Shown here one piece after another: positions 22,852-33,171 of a stretch of 64,000 bases of DNA. The stretch covers positions 215,350-279,349 of the forward strand of contig QXCR01000019.1 in NCBI GenBank assembly GCA_004380135.1, written 5' to 3'. Made by a program: the position numbers and the translations under genes. Below the pieces are notes generated by a model that saw nothing but the letters and a program-made list of their open reading frames with translations, was not told where the DNA came from and searched no databases. Position 1 is the stretch's first letter; every line of letters begins with the position of its first letter. This DNA is from Stemphylium vesicarium. Taxonomy: Eukaryota > Ascomycota > Dothideomycetes > Pleosporales > Pleosporaceae.

Positions 22852-25193
22852 ATGGCGTACTCTGCCCCATTCTTATTGCGAGCATGTCTAGTCTCGTACT
22901 TGTTTCTTTTCTTACGACAGGTCTCAGCCTACGTGGGAGGTGCCACTGTATCTAGCACGATCTTGATCATCGCACGCGATACTACGGCAGCTACTAATGG
23001 TGCTGCGCTTGGTCTACAGGGCTATGGCATTCCTTACGAGATAATCACTGTACCTCAAGCGGGCATCACCAACCTTCCTTTGCTCAACTCCTCCGCAACT
23101 TATGGCAATTACGGTGGCATTGTCACCATAAGCGAAGTCGGCTACAATTACGATGACCTGTACTACAGCGCACTCACAACCGAGCAATGGGACGAGCTCT
23201 ACGACTACCAGACCAGTTTTGGTGTAAGGATGGTTCGCCTAGACGTTTTTCCCACCACGGAATTTGGCGCTGTCAGCAACGGTGGCAACCTGAATGATGA
23301 ACCATTCTCCTTTACCAATATGACTGGCTTCCCCTCAGTCAACTTTAAGTCGTAAGTGCCGACATCTCTTGTACCAGATCGTATGTGTAAGAGCTACTCT
23401 CTAGAGTAGCGAGCGCGATGGTGGCGCAGGATACACGAGCAAAACTTTGTTTCACAGGACTGACAACACTCGCAGGGATGTGGAAATCAGCATGGCCAAC
23501 ATCTATCATACCCCTGCCACAATTACGAACTCATCGATTGCATGGGAAGTTGCCAAATTCTCGACCAGTGGGACGGCCGTTGTCATCAATCAGATTGGCG
23601 CGCGCCAACAAATGGTGTGGTTCCTACCATTTGCGCTAGACTGGGCCCCAACCAGCAACATCTTGCAACATGCCTGGATCACATGGATCACCAGAGGTCT
23701 CTTCGTTGGCTTTAGAAGGATTTATCTTGGCACCCAAGTTGATGATATGTTCCTGGAGACGGAAATGTACCGCCCTGCAGGTAAAAATTACCGCGCTACA
23801 CCGGACGATCTCTCGGTCCACGTCACATGGCAGGCGGAACTCAACACGAAATTGCCATCAGGTTCGGAATTCTTCATCGAAATTGGCCACAACGGTAACG
23901 GTGACATCGAAGCATCCGCATACACCGATGAGGGCGAAACAATTTGCAACCCAGACACGGCAATTGAGTATGCTGAACAACCGGAAGGTAGCCCAGAGTT
24001 CAAGAAGCCGCCCGGTACTGGCAAAAACATCTGGCCTGCGACGCCCTCACAGTACAGTTGGAGTCTTGAATGCGCTCAAATCGACGATCTCCAAAACTGG
24101 TTTGCTGTCGAATCTCAACGCGACGCTTTCGCGCACATTTCGCACACATTGTGAGTAGTACAATCCACAGACCCCAACACTGCTGACAAAGAACCAGCTC
24201 ACATGCCGACCTGACTAATGCGACGTATTCCGATACCTCCAAAGAAATCACTTTCAATCAAGCTTGGCTGAAGCAGGTTGGACTTGATGCTGCTCGCCGC
24301 TTCAGCCCCAAGGGTATTATACCCCCTGCGATCACTGGTCTCTTCAATGCAGATGCGATCAAAGGTTGGATGGACAACGGAATCACCAACGTCGTTGGTG
24401 ACAACACGCGGCCTTCTCTTCGCAACCCACAAAGCACTTTCTGGCCTTTCACTACTACTGTTGCTAACAATGGATACGCTGGGCTCCTGATCATGCCTCG
24501 TTGGGCTACCCTCATCTACTACAACTGCGATCTCCCAGCTTGCACAACGCAGGAATGGATTGATACCTCTGCTGGCCAAGGCACATTTGACGATCTCATC
24601 GCCAATGCCAGGGATACCGCCATGCGCAACCTCTTTGGATTGCATTGGGACCCGTAAGTCCATGTTCTCCCCTGGGGTACGGATGTATCGCTAATTGGCT
24701 ATACAGATACATGTTCCACCAAGCCAACATGCGCGTTGCTGACGTTCCGGTTACCACCTTGAACGGTGAGAGCGGCCAATATTCTCTGCTCATGTCATGG
24801 ATCAAGGTGGTCACCGAAGAGATGACGCGCATGTACGTACACATTACCCTCCCTTATTTGCTTCTGCTAACCCAGCGCAGTACCACATGGCCGATCAAGA
24901 CCCTCAAGCACGACGACATCGCGCAGCTTTTCATCAACCGCCAGACCCGCGATCTTTGCCGACCAAGCATGACCTGGAAAGCTTCCAGTGACGGCGCGAG
25001 CATCGAATCAGTCAGCGTGTACACGGCAGGTGGAAACAGCTGCGGAACCACAATCCCGATTACGGTGCCTGGAGCAGTGGCGGATACGACTGGAGCGACG
25101 AGGGAGCAGTTGGGAAGCGACCCGTTGACGCTATGGGTGACAATGAGTGGTGCAAGCAGACAGTACAGGCTCTCCAGTCCAGTGCCTCTCTAG
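22852..25193 (+). CDS. agd3: Agd3: galactosaminogalactan deacetylase (CE18)
   Basis: Five exons (22852-23351, 23458-24150, 24198-24653, 24707-24832, 24881-25193), all ending in phase 2, encode 695 aa. The first in-frame ATG opens a signal peptide with a hydrophobic core LVSYLFLFL, cut near SAYVGG. The mature protein carries regions I recognise as Agd3-like: ILIIARDTTAATNGAALGLQ and IPYEIITVP near the N-terminus, NGGNLNDEPFSFTNMTGFPS, and WPIKTLKHDDIAQLFINRQ near the end. Agd3 is a secreted metal-dependent enzyme that removes acetyl groups from part of the GalNAc in GAG; the resulting positive charge lets the polymer stick to cells and surfaces. The CE18 family protein also carries a CBM87 binding domain. 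Its place between gtb3 and ega3 supports the call. Confidence 0.93.
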
Positions 25194-26097
25194 GCGTGGG
25201 TGGCTATTTTCCAATATTCGTTGCATCAGTCGCGATCCTGTTTCAAGTTTGACTGTACACAATGACGCGCTTGGCAGCCAGCAGTTGGTCAAAAGGAAGT
25301 TTTTATGGGGGGTTTTCCAATCCTTCATCTAGCATAGTTTTATCCAGAAGTGGTAATGGCCCGAAGCTTAAGCAGTCATCACTACCCCTTGTTCAATGCC
25401 AAGTCTACGTCTCCACAGCCACAACCACAACAACATGGGTGAATATCGAAATACCAGGTTCATGGAAAAGCCGGCATATAGCTTCTCGGCCCGTGACGTG
25501 ACCAAACGCCACCCGGACTGCTAGTTGCACGCCTTGCACGCTTCAATACTGTAGTGCAGCCTGCTTGTCCCCATTGCCTCAAGACTCTGTTCGCGCTGAT
25601 GTTGAGGAAGTATGCATCCTCTCGCCAACACACACGGGCTGTGCTCCGCCAATTGGAAACCCTTCCTATGCGCCGCATCAGCCACACGCGCTAGAACCGC
25701 ACTGAAGAGCGCTATCACCACATGCAGCTAGGACCGTTACACCTAGGACATCATTTATATTGCATGCATATGCAGGCGGCCTACACAGATGCAGGTGCCG
25801 CGAGAAAGTGACTGCGCCGCCCGCGACACGCCTTCTCGCGAGAGCTTCTAGACTATTTCCTCCTATGCTGTAATAGGGGGACTCAAATCATACAGCTACG
25901 GCTGAGCAGGTCGTCGTACACGTTAGAAAACAAAGCTCTCCCGTCTCCTTTGCCTGTGGCGTTTCGCTGCATGACAGCTTGACAGTTCACTGCATCTGCC
26001 TCGAAGCCTTCACATGTGTTAGACGCCCCAAATCCACGGATATATCGGTTGGTACAAGCAGTCGACTGGCACTCAACAAAACAAGAAACTCGGCACC
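25194..26097. promoter_or_regulatory. agd3-ega3 intergenic region
   Basis: About 0.9 kb containing the agd3 3' flank and the ega3 promoter. No ORF of note and no repeat seen. Confidence 0.4.
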
Positions 26098-27179
26098 ATG
26101 GACGCAAAGTCTCCACCACACAAGCACCGCACGTGGACTCGCCGTCGGAAGCTGCTCTGCATCCTCCTTCCTATTCTCGTCCTCGGGATCCTCGCCCTAG
26201 CTCTGGGTCTGGGCTTGGGACTCACCTTGGGCCGCTCCGACGATGATGACAGTGGCAACGACGATGACACTTCACTACCTCTCCCCAGCCCGAACACTAC
26301 ACTGCCGTGGACACCTGCTGTGTCGTCAACATGGCAGATCATCCTTTCACACCCACCTGATCTCTCTTCTTCCTCTGCTACCACACCCAATGTCTCCGTC
26401 TTCGACATCGACCTCTTCGACACGTCTGCTTCGACTATCCAGCAGCTGCACTCGCTAGGTAAAAAGGTGCTGTGTTACTTCAGCGCAGGCAGCTACGAAG
26501 ACTGGCGCGACGATGCCGATCAGTTCGAAGACGCGGATCTAGGAAATGACCTTGACGGGTGGCCCGGTGAGAAATGGCTCGACCTCAACAGTGAGAATGT
26601 AAGACGAATCATGAAGACGAGGATACAGCTCGCCGCGGAAAAGGGTTGTGATGGGGTAGACCCTGATAACGTCGACGCATACGTAAGTCTTTTTGAGTGC
26701 TGTAAAGATTGCAAAATCTGCAACTTTGGCTGACCACTCAATGCTAGCAAAATGATAATGGCTTGGATTTGACGAGTGAGGATTCAATATCCTACATGGG
26801 CTATCTGTCCAACCTCACTGTTCCACTCAACCTGGCACTTGGTCTCAAGAACGCAGGCGATATCATTGCCTCTGTCCTTCCTATTGTGCACTTCTCCGTC
26901 AACGAGGAATGCGTCAAGTATAGTGAATGCGACACCTTTGCGCCCTTCATTGAGGCGGGTAAGCCGGTGTTTCACATCGAGTATCCGGATGGAGCGGGCG
27001 CAGAACAAGGACTCAAGAACGATGTTTTGGGAGAGTCATGTGATAGAGAAGGTGATGGAGAGGGGAGTGAGGGGTTCAGTACCGTGTTGAAAAGGATGGA
27101 GTTGGATGGCTGGGTGGAATACTGTGATGGGAGTGTTGAGGTGACGGATGTGGATGAGGCGGTTGGAGGACACGATTAA
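26098..27179 (+). CDS. ega3: Ega3: endo-alpha-1,4-galactosaminidase (GH114)
   Basis: Exons 26098-26682 and 26748-27179 (65-nt GTAAGT...CTAG intron, phase 0) give 338 aa. The N-terminus is short and basic, followed by one membrane span at about residues 19-45 (LLPILVLGILALALGLGLG), so it is a type II membrane protein with the catalytic domain outside. The GH114 domain starts at about residue 76 (TWQIILSHPP) and includes VFDIDLFDTS, KKVLCYFSAGSYEDWR, GCDGVDPDNVDAY (D188/D190) and VHFSVNEEC (E248/E249), where the family's catalytic Asp and Glu are expected. Ega3 cuts alpha-1,4-linked galactosamine in deacetylated GAG. It acts after Agd3 and probably prevents or trims polymer at the cell surface. 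Confidence 0.93.
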
Positions 27180-30012
27180 TGGCGCCATAGTGTGATGTTC
27201 ATGCTTTGGAGAGATATCCATTGTTTCGTCACACGCTCTTGGTTGGTGACGAAACTTCTCGTACAACATGTTTGCTGTTGGCGCCCATGACACGAGGATG
27301 CGTGCATGCGTCGTAGGATCACCGTGCCAAGCATCCTGCTGTACTGGTATCCAGACTCGAGCGTATCAGTTTGTGCCAAGGAACTTCCTCAATCTTACTG
27401 ACTCGTTCGCCACTGTGCTTTGCGGAATATAGCCTCATGCTAGTCTCGCAGCATGTACCCCATTAGGTCGACTGAAGCCGGCGCGAATGCGAACACCAAT
27501 GTCTTGATCCCGTTACTGTAGCTATCCCATGTCGACTTCAAAAGAAACATAGCCCGAATGCCAACCTACAGCCTCAAGCGAAGAGCACTGTCAGCGCCAA
27601 TGCCGAAGTCAGGCCTTCTGCACCTGAGAAAACTGGAGCTTTCCACCCACGCATAGCGTGTTAGTACGTGTCTCTCCAACAGCAAGCGATGTTTCACAAC
27701 AGCTGTGGGTCGAAATGTGTTTTTCTTCTCAAGGCTCGACTGCCCACCCCAGGCGTTCTGGTTCCATGCATGTCACCTACACAGCCAGCGGACTTGTGTA
27801 GAATTTAGCCTACGGCGAAAATCTGGGGAACCATGCTTGCATTTGTTTCCATGTCCAGACTTAGCTCAGCAGCAGATATCTGACATCGGTGGCGTGTGTC
27901 GACTCCCGGTCAGCTGAGTGGTGGAAATTCGTTTCGCGATGCTGCAACTCGGCAAATGTCTCCACTCTATGTTGGGTACAGGGCCATGCGCCAAGATGCA
28001 TCTACCGACCGGTTGAATGCCACACAATATCCTGTGCAGGGTGCGTGAAAATCTCTGGACCGGTCAGAACAATTGCGGTAGCTGTGGTCGGTATTGTCGA
28101 CTGTATTGAAAGATGTCGCGATCGGTATCGGTACGTTTCTTTAACCTGTAGACCCCGCAGCCTCGCCCTATAGCTGATCCTCCGTGGGGTTGAATTTGAT
28201 TAAGACGACTTTTTACCCTACGCCCAGGTAAAATACACCTAGGTCCATCCCTTTGGATATGGATCTACGTTAAGTTAGAAAGTCAAGGTTGCTGCACCTA
28301 GTGAAGCCTGCAGCACTGGCTTACGGAAAGCTCTCGTTGTGGAAGCTTGTGGAGCTATCGTGGCATCCTAGCGAATCCGCTTGTATATCAAAATAGCCTC
28401 GTATTCTAATGCACGATGAGTGAGGGCCTTCTAGGCTCTCGGGTCAATCCAACTCTCAGATACCGAGGCTCGTTACCAACTTTCTGCGAGCCGGTGGTCC
28501 CAGACATGCGTCACCTCGCTCAGCGCATACTTTCACGCCACGAAAAGCGGCTGATCCGGAGTCTTGGGTGCTCAATGTGAGCTGGCAAAGCTGTCAGAGG
28601 GGTGATGTGGGGCAAAGATCGTGACCTTCCTTATTCCCCTCTCGGCGCCTGGGCCCGGGAGGCAAATTTTTCGATCCGGTTTGCGTATTTGGTACAGATC
28701 ATGACGAGCTTAGGAAGATGTAGTGAGGCGATCGGCAGGTCCGAGCAAGTAGCGTGCGATGCTTCCCGCGGCTGAGGGTGTGAAGAGATCCTTCGCTTTT
28801 GCTTTTTGTCGAAGCTGCTAACTAGAACCGACAAGGGTAAGGCCGTGCATTCCCGTCGTGCCGTGTAGCTCACCCGTTTCCGTAAACGGCCACTACCACT
28901 GACTCTGAAGTGGGTGTCGTGTCGAGACACACAGCCTCGTGCAGACGTTTTCATCCAATCATCTCGTCATTCACGAGTGTCAGGTGAAAATATGATGTCC
29001 GCTTGGGAACCCGACTAATCGGAACCACAGAGAACAGACCTTCGAAGTGTGAACGCAGCTGAGTCGGATAGAACGGTCGCATTCGCGCCTGAGCCTAGCG
29101 AATATCAGCAGAGAGTTAGCGAAATCTTCTGGAGTCAAAAACTTTAGCGACGTAGCATTCGGCTCGGCACGAAGTCGGGCTTTTGCACCCCTAGATGCAG
29201 CATCTACCTACCAGGTCTTTGCAGAGCCGCCGGCACTCATACTTCCTGGCAAAGCGTGGCAGCCGCGGTATTCTTCCAAGAACGACATGGGTGATGCAAA
29301 GTGCGTTCAATCTCCGGGACCGAACCATTGCCTGGAAGAATACAAGACCGTGAGCGGATATAGAGCAAGGCTGTACAATTTCCGCGGGGAGATGAGAGCC
29401 AAGGTCAGAACAAAGTGTTCATGCAGGGCTAGCGCACGAGCAAAGGCTTAGCAATCCGATCTGTAGTAGTGGGCATGGGTTGTCTGGCTGGCAGATCTGC
29501 GGCCTAAAACAACTTGGCAGGTAAGATGTTAGTGTGACGACGGGGCTGGGTGTACGTTAGTCCCCCGGGGGCTTGAAAATCACAATGGCAGGCTGTATGA
29601 AAATCTTTGCTTGTTTGGAGGCGGCGCCCTGATTCAGTCGTTGCAGTTGATTTTGGAAGCATTCATCCGACGGCCCAGCGGTCCGTTGGTGTGTGGGATA
29701 CGTGGTGGGGAGGCGACCAGATGTTTCGATTACTTGCCGTCCCTCCAGGGTTCCTGCAAGACGACGTATCGACGATCAGCCAAGAGATCTTTCCTTTTCC
29801 ATCGTGTCTCAGCTGGAAGGATCAAGGCTTGGACGTCGGTGAATATACTCGAATTGGTTCCACTGAGCGAGGTTACATGTACACGTGGGAGCTGAGGATG
29901 CTGCGCAGAAACTTGCTGGAAGGACTTCGGCGTCCAATCTGGGTAGCTCTTGTGGGAACAGCTACGGCGAAGGCGTAGAAAAAAACATTTTCAGCCCTCA
30001 TTGTTGCCTTGT
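27180..30012. other. 2.8-kb gap inside the GAG cluster
   Basis: The ega3 and sph3 stop codons face each other across this stretch. ORFs reach at most about 120 codons and none looks like a protein family. I saw no obvious terminal repeats or long simple repeats. It may be old decayed transposon or gene sequence, or simply expanded intergenic DNA. Confidence 0.45.
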
Positions 30013-31208
30013 TCAGCTCAACAATGCATCCAAGCAATCGATGAACATGGGTAAGACGCCGTCAAGCCCTCTGTAATCGGAGCTAGCAGTGAGCCACATG
30101 CTACGACCAACAGCGAGAAGCTGCAGCACGAGTCGATTCGTCTCGACAATCGTGAGATCCGGTGTGGGATGCATCAACAAGGCTAGACTATCACCGTCAT
30201 ACTGCTTGGTGGCCTCCGAAAGCTCCTCGCTCTTGAGAGTCCAGTTGGAGAAAGAGTCTTCAAAGATGACGGTCAAGTCGGGTTGTTGAGATGACACACC
30301 ATTGAAATATTGAGGCTCTGGCAAAGCACCGAGGTTGTGAACTGAAATCGCATGTCAGCCTTGCGCTTGTACAACTGCCGGGGAACAATCGCATGTCAGC
30401 CCAACGGTGCAGCCAAACATCATTTCGCGAATGAAGAATGCTTTTAGAGTAAATGGCGGCGCAAGATGCTCCGACAGAGCCGAGTTCCGTGATGACGGGT
30501 GCGAAAATGCTTGTGCGAGCGAGGTAAGCTTACCAATGTAGCTCTCCCTTAGTCCGACGCTGTCCTCCACGGCTTGGGCGACAGTTCCCAAGTATGCCGC
30601 ATAATCGGACGAGTATTGCGTAGGAATCTCATCCACAAAGATCCCACCCAATGCGAGTGACGAATCATATTCGCCCCAGAAGGAGAATGCAGCGATGTCA
30701 TCCACCACCGAGCTTAGTTCCCTCATACACCACGTTCTTGCGACATAGCCGATGGTGCGTACATTGTTGAGCGAGTTGAGCGCCGCAATGGCGGCCGAAT
30801 ACTCTGCGTTTGGTAACGCGCCTTCTCCGGGCCCATTATGCACGTTTAGAATTGCTGTGAACTGCACTCGCGGGTAGGTGGTTGCCCTAGAAGGGTTAGA
30901 GACTATGCACTAGAAGGCGGCTACTACAACAATGGCGAGGGCACATACACATCGTGGAAAGGGTCCCATGCGCCTGCTGAGGGGTAGACGTAGAGAGGAG
31001 CAATGACCGAGCCAGGCCGATCCATAGCTTCCTGGATTGGGATCGGCTTACGGCGAACCGATGGGGGTGTATCGGGCCCGGCCTCAAAAAAACAAGACGA
31101 TGTGGCTGTAATTTTTTGAAAAGACAACGAAAACATTTGGACGGGTTTTTTCGCGCAGCAAGTGTTGATACAGTCGCTTTGAGTACCAGTGGTCTTGACG
31201 GGAAGCAT
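30013..31208 (-). CDS. sph3: Sph3: GalNAc-specific glycoside hydrolase (GH135, spherulin-4 family)
   Basis: Exons 31208-30949, 30886-30534 and 30341-30013 join in frame to give about 313 aa. The core shows the spherulin-4/Sph3 pattern: IAPLYVYPSAGAWDPFHDV, QFTAILNVHNGPG, NNVRTIGYVARTW, GGIFVDEIPTQY with the acidic pair, VHNLGALPEPQYFNG and LTVIFEDSF. The second junction rebuilds YIVHNLG exactly. In Aspergillus Sph3 cleaves N-acetylated GAG and is required for polymer production. The start is uncertain: the frame is open upstream to a TAG near 31318 but has no other ATG, and unlike the Aspergillus protein the N-terminus shows no membrane anchor. ATG 31136, ATG 31025 or an unseen upstream exon are alternatives. 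Confidence 0.88.
30346..30401 (+). repeat. 15-bp direct repeat across the sph3 intron 2 acceptor
   Basis: AATCGCATGTCAGCC occurs at 30346-30360 and 30387-30401, 41 nt apart. The copy nearer the exon lies four bases from the acceptor AG of sph3 intron 2, which is unusually long here at 192 nt. A small duplication may have lengthened the intron. Confidence 0.8.
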
Positions 31209-31653
31209 CCGGTTTGCAATATGGAAAGAGCCAGTCGCAATGTTTACATCGAGCCTCCGCAGTCCGAATGATAGTATTCTTAGAATACAAAGGACATGGT
31301 AGTGCTACCCACACAGTTCCGGGTGGTATGGCGCCTTCGGTCATGCAAATTGGACAGGGGTCTTTAGCGATGCAAGAGTATATTTGAGAGTACTGGGCCT
31401 GGGTAGACTCCGGGCTCGATGAGTCGGGATCAAGAGGCCGGATCATGCCAAGCAACATAGACAATATTGATGGCGCAGGAAGATTCTGACTTGGACGTGT
31501 TCTGCCTAATTGACTGTAAGCTGCGTACCTTTGTGACTTTTGTGGCGCATATAAAGATTTTCGACGTACCAAGCAAAGATGAACAACACTGCAACCACGC
31601 TCGCTCCTCTTCACTCCATTCATTTACCTGACACGCAAAGTGTGTTGCAAATC
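31209..31653. promoter_or_regulatory. Divergent sph3/uge3 promoter
   Basis: Sph3 (-) and uge3 (+) start from opposite sides of this stretch of about 0.4 kb. A TATA box for uge3 lies at 31550-31555. An antisense open frame (31623-31084) crosses the region but is more likely chance. Co-expression from a shared promoter is inferred. Confidence 0.55.
31550..31555 (+). promoter_or_regulatory. TATA box candidate of uge3
   Basis: TATAAA within GGCGCATATAAAG. It lies only 24-29 nt before the first in-frame ATG (31579), which would put transcription start at about that ATG. This is a reason to prefer the next ATG, 31654, as the uge3 start. Confidence 0.5.
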
Positions 31654-33171
31654 ATGTCGTCATGCTCATCAACCTTCTCTTTATCGCCGCCCGTAACACC
31701 GGAGATGGTCAATACGCCGGCGACACAAAGCTCCATGCTTTTCGACGACGATGTCATGTCCGATCCTTTGGACATTGACAGCTCCAACTCGTCTTTCATT
31801 ATGGTCGTTGGCGGATTAGGCTACATCGGCTCGCATACGGTCTTGGAATTGCTCAAGGAAGGATATAACGTCCTAGTCATTGACGATCTCAGCAACTCGT
31901 ACGAGGACGTCTTGACCAGAGTGACAACACTCGCCGAACAATTCTGCAAAACCCAGGGAAGGCCAATGCCTACGCTGCAATTCCGACAACTGGACTACAG
32001 GAGTGCCGAGATGAAGGCTGTACTGGCCAGCTATGCATCGTATTCTGTGGACAGCAAGCCCGTGTCAGCCCTAGCCCGTTTCCCGTATTCCACTCTCCAA
32101 CGAAAGGATTCCGGAATCGAGATGGGAATGAACGACGCTCCAATGTCCGTGGTCGAGCGCCAATCGCGGATCGCAGGTGTTATCCACTTCGCCGCCTACA
32201 AGTCCGTCGAAGAGAGCATTCGCATGCCGTTGAGATATTACAGCAACAATGTTTGCGGCCTGGTCGACTTCCTGGCTCTGCTTGAAGAGTTCGGTATCAA
32301 GAATTTTGTCTTCTCGTCTTCGGCAACTGTGTACGGTGAAGGCGCCAACTGCGGAGTGCCTTTGCGGGAGGAGCTATGCGTACATCATCCAGAGTCTTTC
32401 GTAGATAGCGAAGGACTCAATCGTGAGGTGTTACCAGGAGTGTTGGGCCTCACCTCGCCATACGGGCGATCGAAGTTCATGTGTGAATCCATACTCGCAG
32501 ATCTCGCTCTGGCTGACCCGACGTGGTCGATCACTGCTTTGCGGTACTTCAACCCTGTACGTACAAATCTGGTGTGTTAGACGAGGACCTCAGCTAACGG
32601 AAAAAGGTCGGCTGCCACGAATCCGGCATATTAGGGGAGGATCCTCGACAGAAGCCCAGCAACTTGATACCTGTCATTGCGACAGTCTTGACAGGTACTA
32701 AGCCGGTGCTAGACATCTTCGGTACCGATTGGGATACTCCAGATGGAACTGCTGTTCGCGATTTCATCCACGTAGTGGACTTGGCCCGCGGTCATATTGC
32801 CGCCCTGGCAGCTTCAGCAGCTGGTCGCACCAAAGCACCATTTCGAACTTACAATCTAGGTAAGCTTTCAAATCCCCTTGAAGGGCCTCCCTTCCAAACA
32901 CAGTTACTAACCGTTTCTAGGCACTGGTAAAGGACACACTGTTCGCGAAGTGCTTCACAGTCTCGAAGGGGCATCCCAACGGAAAATTCCAGCACGGGAA
33001 GTTGGACGACGAGCTGGAGATGTCGGATTCTGTGTTGCAGAAGTGCAAAGAGCCGAGACTGAGCTCCAGTGGAAAGCTGAGAGGTCACTTGACGACTGTT
33101 CCGGAGATGTCTGGAATTTTACCAAGGCTCGTTGCCCCGCTATAGACGAGGTTGGCAAGACGATTTGCTAG
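31654..33171 (+). CDS. uge3: Uge3: UDP-glucose / UDP-GlcNAc 4-epimerase of GAG synthesis
   Basis: Exons 31654-32556, 32607-32859 and 32921-33171 give 468 aa (493 if ATG 31579 is used). A Ser/Pro/Asp-rich extension of about 48 residues precedes the Rossmann NAD-binding start MVVGGLGYIGSHTVLELL. The short-chain dehydrogenase catalytic set is present: Ser in FVFSSSATVYGEG and Tyr-x3-Lys in SPYGRSKFMCES. ALRYFNP-VGCHESGILGED and TAVRDFIHVVDLARGH are classic GalE blocks. An insert of about 35 residues before IAGVIHFAAYKS separates it from housekeeping GalE proteins. Uge3 supplies UDP-Gal and UDP-GalNAc to Gtb3. It is the terminal gene of the cluster, divergent from sph3. Confidence 0.94.

Noticed and set aside
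29607..29978. 123-codon ORF in the gap between ega3 and sph3
   Set aside because: Competing ORFs in the other frames, no recognisable domain and no clear start context; not called as a gene.
31579..31653. First in-frame ATG of uge3 as the start
   Set aside because: It lies only 24 nt after the end of the TATA box, so the transcript probably starts at about this ATG; kept only as an alternative.
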